From contig DATAUG010000187.1 in assembly GCA_036268355.1 (NCBI GenBank), forward strand, positions 1 to 64,000: a stretch of DNA of 64,000 nucleotides. Reading direction: 5' to 3'. Positions 44,496 to 52,335 of this stretch are shown in pieces (within the stretch, counting starts at the first letter, position 1; each line of letters begins with the position of its first letter). The translations under genes were made by a program, and so were the position numbers. Source of the stretch: DASQPJ01 sp036268355. Its GTDB lineage: Bacteria > Actinomycetota > Actinomycetes > Sporichthyales > Sporichthyaceae. The notes beneath the pieces were generated by a model. That model was given only the letters and a program-made list of their open reading frames with translations. It was not told the origin of the DNA and searched no databases.

Positions 44496-45364
44496 GCGTG
44501 CGGCCTCCTTGCTGGGTGCCCGGTTGAGTGGGGCAGCAACTCTATGGGGGCGCTGATTGCCTATGGGGGCGCTGATTGCCCGACGGTCCAGGCCGTGCCC
44601 AATCCTCAGGGTGATTCAGGACCGGCGGCCGGTAACTGCCGCACCATAGGCACCAATAACCTCGTGACATCCCACCCATATCCGCGACTGAGCAATGGTC
44701 GCGTTGCGTCCGCGCACGAGGAACTCGTCGGGCGCTGCCGGCGTGGAATGGGAAGGGGAGCAGGACACCGAGATTTCGCAAGTCGCCGGGCGCTGCAGCC
44801 ATAAATGCAACTGCCCAAAATATCGGTCGGGCCGCAGGCCATTGGGCGTTTGCAGAACCGTGTCGTGGCGAGATTCGCGGATCGAGCCCGAAACTCGAGG
44901 CCTGGCGCCCGGGACACCGGTGCCGGGTGGGAGCGCCGGCCACCGCGATTCGGCGGATCGGGACCGTCGGCCCCTGGTCCACGATCGGTCGGCAGCCGCG
45001 TGCCGAGCCAGAATGTGCCTCTCACCTGCGCAAGGACCGCGAGCAGGGGCTCGAGAGTCAGGTGTGCAACTCACACCCAGGCCCGCCGCAGAACGGCTGG
45101 AAACGGTTGTAACGCCCGGGGCGGCCGCTGCGATGTACTCGGCGGGGCGACACATTGCGAACACATTGCAGTCTGGCCGGGATGGGCTTACGCTCAAACC
45201 GGATTCGTCCCGGTAGTTCCGATATTCGTCCCCCGTGATACTCAGCTCAATCACAGGTTCAGCTTCACATTAGATATCCGAGATCGCACTGCCACGTGCT
45301 CGGCGCCTCCGGCCCGGGTTCGGGTCGATCCGCCTAACCCATGGTTCGGAGAAGGGAAGTGTTA
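44496..45364. other. 870-bp gap with no supported gene
   Basis: It is locally less GC-rich than the rest of the window. It holds a 19-bp tandem duplication (44542-44579). Short frames on both strands lack coding character. The last ~150 bp, with AT-rich patches, should contain the promoter of the exported protein at 45365. No tRNA or recognisable RNA fold found. Confidence 0.45.
44542..44579 (+). repeat. Exact 19-bp tandem duplication
   Basis: CTATGGGGGCGCTGATTGC occurs twice in immediate succession (44542-44560 and 44561-44579), about 45 nt upstream of the LLM gene start on the opposite strand. Confidence 0.9.
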
Positions 45365-46498
45365 ATGCCCACCTTGCCCATCCCCAGGCTTCGGTCGCGA
45401 GGCGTGGCTAGTTCAGCAGGTGCCCTCGTCCTGCTGGTCGGCTTACTCGCGAGTCCGGCGGCAGCCGGCTCAGTTCCTTCCAAGGGCGGTGCACCGCACG
45501 CCCCCGGCTTCGATTTCGACAACGAAGCCAGCTACCTCCTCGACATGCGCAACGCAGGCGTCGAGGAGAACACCCAGATCCCGTCGTCGATCTACGAGGA
45601 CTTCGGGTTCAGCGCGCTTCAGCTGAGCCACGACCTCGGTCAGCCGCAGGGCAAGTGCGACGCCCGCGGTGCCGGCTACTACCTGGGTCAGTACGTCGAG
45701 GAAGCGGTCCTGAGCAAGGGCGCCGCTCCGCCCGACGCAGGTGACGTCTCCGGCGGGTACGCGAACCCCGTCAGTTCCCGCACGGTCAAGCCGGACGTCT
45801 CGGCCAACGCACAAGACAACCTCACCGACCGGCACCCGTTCATCCAGAACCCCTTCCCGCCCGGCAAGGAGGTCACGAAGCTCCCCAACGACGGGACGCC
45901 GTTGTACATCAACAGCGGTTGTGACAGCGACCTCAAGGGCAACGGCGTAGGCAATGTCGTCGACATCGCGAAGGTTGCCGATGTCATCGGCAGCACCACC
46001 GAGGGTGGGGTCGACCACACGACCGGGGAGTACACCAGCACTTCCCGCTCGTACATCGCCGGAATCAAGGGCGCCGGCCCGCTGACCGCCCTCAGCTCGT
46101 TCATGACGGTGGACCAGAAGCCCGGTTCCGACCCGACGGTCACCTACCGGATCTCGTTGATCGACAACGACTCCGGCGGTTCGGTCACCGGGTGGAACCA
46201 GAACGGGATCACGTTGTCCGGCTCGAACGTCCCGGTCAACCAGTTGACCGAGCAGTTCAACAGCCAGGCGTCGACGGTCGCCGGAGCGCTTGCGTCACTG
46301 GGTCCGTTCGGCGTGCACCTCCTGGCGCCGGAGACGGGTAACCAGGGCCCGAACGACACCGGCACCAGCGGCCGGTTCGTCAGCGCTCCGTCGGTTCAGC
46401 TCGACTACGGCGCACACGCCCGCGACGGTGGCATCGGGCAGCACCAGATCACTCGGCTCGGCGCCATCCAGTTCACTGGTGTCTACGGCGATCACTGA
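45365..46498 (+). CDS. Secreted protein of unknown function
   Basis: 377 residues with a clear Sec signal peptide (RSRGVASSAGALVLLVGLLASPAAAGS, cleavage near 33). The mature part is Gly/Ser/Asp-rich, with short beta-type segments (VTYRISLIDNDSGGSVTGW, GVHLLAPETGN) and two Cys (GKCDARG, NSGCDSD). I recognise no catalytic motif or family. The start ATG 45365 follows a GAAGGGAA purine run, and the gene ends at a strong terminator, so it is a single-gene unit. Confidence 0.75.
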   Translation: MPTLPIPRLRSRGVASSAGALVLLVGLLASPAAAGSVPSKGGAPHAPGFDFDNEASYLLDMRNAGVEENTQIPSSIYEDFGFSALQLSHDLGQPQGKCDARGAGYYLGQYVEEAVLSKGAAPPDAGDVSGGYANPVSSRTVKPDVSANAQDNLTDRHPFIQNPFPPGKEVTKLPNDGTPLYINSGCDSDLKGNGVGNVVDIAKVADVIGSTTEGGVDHTTGEYTSTSRSYIAGIKGAGPLTALSSFMTVDQKPGSDPTVTYRISLIDNDSGGSVTGWNQNGITLSGSNVPVNQLTEQFNSQASTVAGALASLGPFGVHLLAPETGNQGPNDTGTSGRFVSAPSVQLDYGAHARDGGIGQHQITRLGAIQFTGVYGDH

Positions 46499-46507
46499 CC
46501 GAGATCA

Positions 46508-46547
46508 CGAACGGTGCGCCCGCCCATGGCGGGCGCACTGTTCGTTT
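46508..46547 (+). terminator. Intrinsic terminator
   Basis: A 17-bp stem (CGAACGGTGCGCCCGCC with GGCGGGCGCACTGTTCG, one G-U pair), 3-nt loop, followed by TTT. It begins 10 nt after the secreted protein stop. Confidence 0.88.
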
Positions 46548-46661
46548 CGGGCCCCGGAGTGCACAGGTCAGGCCGAACAGCTCGGTCGGCGACGACCGTT
46601 GATCCCTCCGTCCTCGGGTGTCCGAGCGGTCGTCGTTCTTCCGCGGACAGGCGGTAGGTAG

Positions 46662-47687
46662 ATGCCGAATCATCCGGTCCGATGGCGCGGGCTGCTGGTG
46701 GCACTCATCGTGCTCTGCTCGGCAATTCCGCATTCTGCTGGGGCCGCCCGGGCCATCGGGCCGGACCAGGTCCGCGAAGTCGGCCCGGTTCGTGCCAACG
46801 CCGGCTCCAGTGGGATCGCCACGGTGGGTGGCTTCGTGTGGTTCACCGAGGAACTCGCCGACGGCATCGGTCGAATCGGTCCCCGAACCCGGGAGTTGCA
46901 CGAGTTCCCACTGTCCGAGCATTCGAGCCCGGTCGGCATCACGGCCGGACCCGACGGGAATGTGTGGTTCACCGAGGCGGGCGCGAACAAGATCGGGCGC
47001 ATCGACCACACGACCGGGCAGCTGACCGAATACCCGATTCCCACGCCCTTGGCGTTGCCGTTACGAATCACCACGGGCCCGGACCACGCCCTTTGGTTCA
47101 CCGAGTTCGGGGCGTCGGCAGTCGGGCGTATCGATCCGCGAAGTCCGCAGGTGACCGAGTACCCGCTGGGCGACGGCGGCAGCCAACCGGTGGCGATTGC
47201 CGCCGCGCCGGACGGTTCGGTCTGGATCACCGAGCGCGGTCACCTCGCGCGGATCGACCCGCGCAGTCATAAGGTCGTCCACTACCCGGTCGGCTTCGAC
47301 TCCTCCGGTCTGGCCGTGGCTCGCGACCAGACACTGTGGCTGACCGACCAGATCGGTGGCTCGATCCATCAGCTGAACCGCGACGGACAGACGATCGGTC
47401 TGTATCCGATCGCGGCGCCGAGGAGCATGCCGGCCGGTATCACCACCGGACCGGACGGTGCCTTGTGGTTCACCGAGTTCGGGAGCGACTCCATCGGACG
47501 TGTCGACCCCGTCACCCATAAAATCACCGAGGACCCGACTCCCACGCAGATCACCGCGCCGGACGGCATCACCGCGGGACCCGACGGCAACCTGTGGTTC
47601 ACCGAGTTCACGGCCAATTCCATAGCCCGCCTCGAACCGCGAAACCACGCGATCACCGAGTACCGAACGCTGACCCCGCTGAGGTAG
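46662..47687 (+). CDS. Virginiamycin B lyase-like beta-propeller, exported
   Basis: 341 residues with a signal peptide (GLLVALIVLCSAIPHSAGA). The mature protein is a run of ~42-residue blades, each with the hallmark GPDG-x2-WFTE and a following IGRID/ITEYP strand, as in Vgb (streptogramin lyase) propellers. True Vgb is cytoplasmic, linearises virginiamycin B and needs specific active-site residues I cannot confirm, so a lyase role is not assured. A paralogue lies at 54850. Confidence 0.82.
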   Translation: MPNHPVRWRGLLVALIVLCSAIPHSAGAARAIGPDQVREVGPVRANAGSSGIATVGGFVWFTEELADGIGRIGPRTRELHEFPLSEHSSPVGITAGPDGNVWFTEAGANKIGRIDHTTGQLTEYPIPTPLALPLRITTGPDHALWFTEFGASAVGRIDPRSPQVTEYPLGDGGSQPVAIAAAPDGSVWITERGHLARIDPRSHKVVHYPVGFDSSGLAVARDQTLWLTDQIGGSIHQLNRDGQTIGLYPIAAPRSMPAGITTGPDGALWFTEFGSDSIGRVDPVTHKITEDPTPTQITAPDGITAGPDGNLWFTEFTANSIARLEPRNHAITEYRTLTPLR

Positions 47688-47716
47688 GCGGGAGATGTCA
47701 CGCGTGGTGACTTGAA

Positions 47717-47731
47717 CTGACGCTACGTCAG
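47717..47731. repeat. Palindrome CTGACGCTACGTCAG
   Basis: Upstream of the substrate-binding lipoprotein gene. A member of the dispersed TGACG-N3-CGTCA set in this window. Confidence 0.7.
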
Positions 47732-47891
47732 AAGAGCGGCGCCCCGGGGCATTCCGATTCCTGTTCGGCGGCCACCAAGGTTGCAGAGTCGACGGCCCCT
47801 CGGCGTCGTGCTGCGGACCCAAGGTATTGCCGTGGTTGCTCGGTTCGCGCTATGACCTCTTCATCTGCACCTTTAAGCCGAGGAGACACCG

Positions 47892-49529
47892 ATGAATGCT
47901 CCTGCTTCCAAGCGCATCGGCCTCACGACCGCGGTCGGCACCTTCCTGGCCTTCGGCCTCTCGGCATGCGGTGGCTCAGGGGCCCCACGGTCGGAGGCCG
48001 AACAACAGCCGGCACCGGCGGCTGCGCAGCCTGCGTCGCAGACTGCCCAGACGCCGTCGCAGACCGCGGCGCAGCCGGCACCGGTCTCCGCGGCGGCCCC
48101 GGCGGCCACCAGTACCGGGACGCAGACCACGAAGACGACGGCCCAGTCGCAGCCGGCATCGGCGCCGGCGCCGGCCGGCCCGGCCACGGCACCGAAGGCC
48201 GCGGTCGTCAAGGCGCCGACAGTCAAGGCGCCGGCTGCCACGGCGTCCGGCGCTTCCTCCGCCGGCGCGGGACAGACCCGGACCGAGGCCGGGCACCCGG
48301 CGGCACCCGCTGCGGCGCCCGCTGCGGAACAGACCAAGACCACCACGTCCGGGCGGTTGGCCGCCTCGGACGTGGGCGTCACCACCGACGCGATCAGGCT
48401 CGGTTCGATCAACATGCACGGGATGGCGTTGGGCAACCTGATCACCTCGCCGCAGGTGCGTGGCAATTCGGCGGCCGCGGCGGCGATCAACGACCGGGGC
48501 GGGGTCCTGGGCCGACGGCTCACCATTCTCGACTGCGACGACGGCCCCGGTGAGGTCTCGCGGGCCAAGGCCTGCCTCAAGCGGTTGGTCGGTCAGGACC
48601 AGATCTTCTCGCTGATCACCGGCATCGACTGGGCGACCGCCTCGATCCACGACGACCTGAAGATCAACCACCTGCCCTACGTGGGCGCCTGGGCCTACTC
48701 GCAGACCGAGTGGCAGGACCCGTTCATGTTCCCCACCCACATGTCGATGATCCACGAGGCCATGGCCGGGGCTCATTGGGTCGCCAACGTGATCAAGCCG
48801 AAGGCTTACGGCCTGATCTGCCTGACCTCCCCGGAGATGCAGCTGGCGTGCAACGCGGTCATGAAGATCGTCGACGCCTCGGGTGCCAAGATGGTCAAGC
48901 GCGCCGACGTCTCCATCTCGGAGACCTCGATGAGCGCGTACGTGCTGTCGATGCGCGCCGCCGCCCCGGACCACATCATCCACTACGTGATCAATCCGGC
49001 GACCATGGTCAAGTTCCTGATCGAGGCGGAGCAGCAGGGCTACTACCCGCCCAAGGGCATCAGCGGCAACCACCTGGCCAGCGAGGTGTTCGGCTCCATT
49101 GCGGGCAAGTGGCCGCTCGGTCGGTACTGGACCAACACCACCTACAAGCTGTGGGGTCCGGAGTTCATCGCCACGATGAACAAGTACGCCACCGAGAACC
49201 ACGGCCTGAACCATCACATCGTGCAGGCCGGCTACGTGGCGATCAACATCTTCGCGGCGGCCGCCAAGGCCGTGGGGCCCGACCTGACCCGCGACAAACT
49301 GATGGCGCAACTGGCCAACGGCACCGTCTGGCAGGCCGACTCGACCCTGGACCAGCGGTTCACCTACGTCGCCACCGAGCGGCAGGGCGACAACTGGAAC
49401 CACGACTACGGACAGGGTCGCGAGTTCATCTACCAGTACACGGGACTCAACACGGCCTCCGGACCTGACGGTACGTCAGACGGTTGGCGCCTCGACCCCA
49501 CCCAAGGGGTTGTCTACACCTGGAAGTAA
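47892..49529 (+). CDS. Branched-chain amino acid-type ABC substrate-binding lipoprotein
   Basis: 545 residues. The lipobox LSAC is at 23-26 (acylated Cys26), followed by an unusually long ~130-residue Ala/Pro/Thr/Gln-rich tether. The LivJ-type periplasmic-binding fold begins near 165 (DAIRLGSINMHGMALG) and includes INDRGGVLGRRLTILDCDDG and AWAYSQTEWQDPF. The start ATG 47892 has GAGGAG upstream. No permease or ATPase genes are adjacent, so its transporter must lie elsewhere, or it acts as a receptor. A TGACG-type palindrome lies 161 bp upstream, and another sits inside the 3' end of the gene. Confidence 0.85.
   Translation: MNAPASKRIGLTTAVGTFLAFGLSACGGSGAPRSEAEQQPAPAAAQPASQTAQTPSQTAAQPAPVSAAAPAATSTGTQTTKTTAQSQPASAPAPAGPATAPKAAVVKAPTVKAPAATASGASSAGAGQTRTEAGHPAAPAAAPAAEQTKTTTSGRLAASDVGVTTDAIRLGSINMHGMALGNLITSPQVRGNSAAAAAINDRGGVLGRRLTILDCDDGPGEVSRAKACLKRLVGQDQIFSLITGIDWATASIHDDLKINHLPYVGAWAYSQTEWQDPFMFPTHMSMIHEAMAGAHWVANVIKPKAYGLICLTSPEMQLACNAVMKIVDASGAKMVKRADVSISETSMSAYVLSMRAAAPDHIIHYVINPATMVKFLIEAEQQGYYPPKGISGNHLASEVFGSIAGKWPLGRYWTNTTYKLWGPEFIATMNKYATENHGLNHHIVQAGYVAINIFAAAAKAVGPDLTRDKLMAQLANGTVWQADSTLDQRFTYVATERQGDNWNHDYGQGREFIYQYTGLNTASGPDGTSDGWRLDPTQGVVYTWK
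49465..49479. repeat. Palindrome CTGACGGTACGTCAG
   Basis: Inside the 3' end of the substrate-binding lipoprotein gene. It differs from the 47717 copy at one position. Confidence 0.7.
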
Positions 49530-50020
49530 GCCGAGCGAAGCGGACGCCGCATAGAGCGGACGGCTCGCCGACGTAGGCGGAGTGGATCGTGAGAGCGAGC
49601 TTGCGAGCCCTCACGAATCCGCGTAGCCGAAGGCGGCGAGCATCAGCCGCGAGCTTGCGAGCGGCATCCGCTCCCGAGGCGCCTGACAAGGTGTTGAGCG
49701 CGAAGCGCGAACACACCTGGAAGTAAGCCGAGAGGAGTGCGAGCAAGCGAGCCTGCTCGCACTACCGAGGCGATTGAACACGTTGACCGCAGGGAACACG
49801 TGGAAGTGACCAACCCGCGGCGCCGGCGTCCTTTGCGCAGCGCTCGGCGCAGTGTTGGTAGCGCACTTGACCGGATCGTCCGGTCCTATGTTCGGCTGGT
49901 TCGTGGCGCCGAAGGTACGGATCGGGCGTTCGGGTGCAACCGGGTGATCCCGTAGCGCGTCCGATTGGGGTCCGGGCTGTTCAGGTGCCCGGGGTCTATG
50001 CAGGTTGGGGTGACGGCGGG
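49530..50020. other. Repeat-rich intergenic region
   Basis: No gene supported. A 20-bp stretch covering the end of the lipoprotein gene, ACACCTGGAAGTAAGCCGAG (49516-49535), recurs exactly at 49713-49732. Several GCGAGCTTGCGAGC-like units (around 49592, 49648 and 49735) give overlapping inverted repeats. A third weaker echo (AACACGTGGAAGTGACC) is near 49794. Confidence 0.6.
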
Positions 50021-50557
50021 ATGTTGCGAGCCGTGATCTATGGGGGCTGGGCGCTGTTCTGGCTGGGCTGGTTGGCCGCGTCGGTGAGCGCGAAGCGCGG
50101 CTCCTCCAGGGCCGGCGGCCGGCGTATCCGCGGGGTCGCCGCGATCGGGGTTTTCGTGACGGCCCGGCTCGCGCCCGTCCATGGCGCGGCCATGCACGAC
50201 ACCGTGCCGGCCGCGCTCGGCGCGGCCCTGTTCGCCTGCGGGCTTGCCGTGGCGATCTGGGCACGGGTCAACATGGGCCGCAACTGGGGAATGCCGATGA
50301 CCCTGAAGGACGAGCCCGAACTGGTGACCTCAGGCCCCTACCGGCTGATCCGGCACCCGATCTACTCCGGGATCCTGCTGGCCGTGCTGGGCACCGCCCT
50401 GGCGGTCAACCTCGACTGGCTGGTCCTGCTCGCCGTCCTCGGCGCGTATTTCCTCTACAGCGCCAGGGTCGAGGAACACCTGATGACCGCTGAGTTCCCC
50501 GTGGTCTATCCCGCCTACCGCAACCACACCAAGATGCTGGTCCCGTTCCTGCTCTGA
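50021..50557 (+). CDS. Isoprenylcysteine carboxyl methyltransferase (ICMT)-family membrane protein
   Basis: 178 residues, about five membrane segments. The conserved C-terminal block is present: GPYRLIRHPIYSGILL, then EEHLM and YPAYRNHTKMLVPFL. In this family, the RHP-x-Y and E-x2-L-x-F..Y-x2-Y elements bind SAM and substrate. Bacteria lack prenylated CaaX proteins, so bacterial members methylate other hydrophobic acceptors, mostly unknown. The start chosen is ATG 50021, just before the first helix. A soluble methyltransferase gene follows 32 nt downstream. Confidence 0.82.
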   Translation: MLRAVIYGGWALFWLGWLAASVSAKRGSSRAGGRRIRGVAAIGVFVTARLAPVHGAAMHDTVPAALGAALFACGLAVAIWARVNMGRNWGMPMTLKDEPELVTSGPYRLIRHPIYSGILLAVLGTALAVNLDWLVLLAVLGAYFLYSARVEEHLMTAEFPVVYPAYRNHTKMLVPFLL

Positions 50558-50589
50558 CCTCCCGGTCCGAGACGACGGCTCCCGAGGAG

Positions 50590-51429
50590 TTGTGGAGGTC
50601 CGCCGGTGAGCGGGCGGGCAACTATCTTGGCGTGGTGGCCGAGGACACCTGGGCGGGTTTGGCGGATCGATTCGCCGACGACGCCTATGCCTCGGTGAAG
50701 GGGTTCGTCCGCACCTACGTGATGCACCATCAGTTGCTGGAGCACCTGCCGCCGACGCCCGCGCCGGTACTGGACGTCGGGGGAGGCGCGGGCCACCAGT
50801 CGTTCCCGTTGGCCCAAGCCGGCTACCAGGTGACGTTGCTCGACTCGTCGTCGGCCATGCTGGACAAGGCTCGAACGCGGCTGCGGCGACTGCCTGAGGA
50901 AGTTCGGAGCCGGGTCACGCTGTTGCAGGCCGACGGTGCGAACGCCGAAGCGGCGGTCGACGGCCGACGATTCGCTGCCGTGCTGTGCCACGGCGTGCTC
51001 GGATACCTGGCTGACCCGGAACCGTTGGTCGACCAGCTGTGCCGGTGCGCCGCCACCGGTGGCCTGGTGTCGATCATGACGGCCAACGCGAAGGCGATGG
51101 CGGTCCGCCCGGCCCTGGAACGGCGCTGGGACGACGCCCTGGCGTCGTTCGACGCCAGGACCGAGATTGGGGTGCTGGGAGTGCCGGGACGAGCCGACAC
51201 CGTGGAGGAGATCGGCGAACTCCTGCGCGCTCGCGACGTCGAACCGGAGCGCTGGTACGGGGTGTGGCTGTTCGTCGACTGGCTCGAGTTCGGTGGCGCG
51301 CGGTTGGACCCGAGCGACTCCGGGCAGCTCGCGGCGACGGCCGCGGTCGAGCTCGAGGCAAGTCGACGGGACCCCTACCGCCAACTCAGTCGGGTTTTCC
51401 ATCTCGTGGGACGCAAGGGCCCGAGCTGA
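50590..51429 (+). CDS. Class I SAM-dependent methyltransferase
   Basis: 279 residues. Motif I is PVLDVGGGAGHQSFPLA; the acidic end of strand 2 is VTLLDSSSAML, then LLQADGANAE and FAAVLCHGVLGYLADPE. The layout is close to CmoM-like tRNA or small-molecule methyltransferases. Start is ambiguous: TTG 50590, or GTG at 50632/50635, none with a strong ribosome site. It follows the ICMT-like gene on the same strand, so the two may be co-transcribed. Confidence 0.8.
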   Translation: MWRSAGERAGNYLGVVAEDTWAGLADRFADDAYASVKGFVRTYVMHHQLLEHLPPTPAPVLDVGGGAGHQSFPLAQAGYQVTLLDSSSAMLDKARTRLRRLPEEVRSRVTLLQADGANAEAAVDGRRFAAVLCHGVLGYLADPEPLVDQLCRCAATGGLVSIMTANAKAMAVRPALERRWDDALASFDARTEIGVLGVPGRADTVEEIGELLRARDVEPERWYGVWLFVDWLEFGGARLDPSDSGQLAATAAVELEASRRDPYRQLSRVFHLVGRKGPS

Positions 51430-51589
51430 CGCGCAACCCACCGCACCGCCGCACGCGGTTCTCGAGTCGTTCGGGATCGGCGCCGCAAGCCGACACGATT
51501 TGACCCAATGCTGGAGCTGCGCGTACGCCGCGCGCGCCTGGCGACCCGTAGCGTGCCTCATGGGGTTATTGGGATAGAAGTGATCAAAG

Positions 51590-52111
51590 TTGCTGGTGGG
51601 TTCTGAACCGCTCGCGTCCGCGATCGCGAGCAAGTCGGCGGAGCGGTCGCCGCGAGGGACGTTCGCAAGCTCAGAACCCGGCCGGAGCGCGCAGGTCACG
51701 TTCCCGGCCACCGGGGCCGTCGTGCGCGGCACCGTCAGCGTCATAGACGTGGAGGAAACCGTGGTCACCCAGATGGTCGAGTACAACGTCAAGATCGACC
51801 TCGACGCTCGCGCTGTGGAGCAGATGCTCGGTCAGAGCACCTCGCTGCTGATCACCCTTGCCTCTCACCCCGACGTCGTGAAGGTCCCCAGCAGCGCCGT
51901 CCACCCGACCGGTGACGGCAAGGGGACCGTAATGGTCAAACGCGGCGACGAATACACCAAGGTGCCGGTCGCCGTGGGTTTGGTCGGCGACGACAGCACC
52001 GAGATCGCCTCGGCGCTGCTGAAGCCCGGCGACTTGGTGGTCTACACCGGGCGGGCTGATGGCGGCGCCTGGATCGACCCGCGGGACGCGGCCGAAATCC
52101 CCGACCGGTAG
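51590..52111 (+). pseudogene. Truncated efflux adaptor (HlyD/MFP-type) C-terminal fragment
   Basis: A 173-residue frame whose central part (QVTFPATGAVVRGTVSVID) and end (VPSSAVHPTGDGKGTVMVKRGDEYTKVPVAVGLVGDDSTEI...LKPGDLVVY) match the beta-barrel and membrane-proximal domains of RND/MacA-type periplasmic adaptors. The signal/anchor, hairpin and lipoyl domains are absent, and no pump genes follow. It most likely is a remnant of a longer gene. A stand-alone role cannot be excluded. Start TTG 51590 is nominal. Confidence 0.55.
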
Positions 52112-52335
52112 GGGATTCGGCTCTCGCTCGCCGCGCGAGTTGACGGGTTACCAACGGCGCAGCAGCGCCGATCTGCTTGCCGTAGCGCCAAACGCGACCC
52201 GGCGCCCAACCGTGGCCACGGATGGCTCGGGCCCGGTCGAATGCGAGCGTCTCGACGGCCTCGTGGCTCCCAGGGCGTCGGAGATCCCGATCTGAGCGGC
52301 CCCCCGGCCCCGCCGGCGGTTGGGCCCGCCGGCGG

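Noticed and set aside
44600..45300. Possible tRNA or degraded transposase in the 870-bp gap
   Set aside because: No cloverleaf with anticodon and T-loop, no terminal inverted repeats and no transposase motif were seen.
46662..47687. Naming the propeller vgb (streptogramin resistance)
   Set aside because: The fold matches but catalytic residues could not be verified and the protein has an export signal, so a resistance role is not supported.
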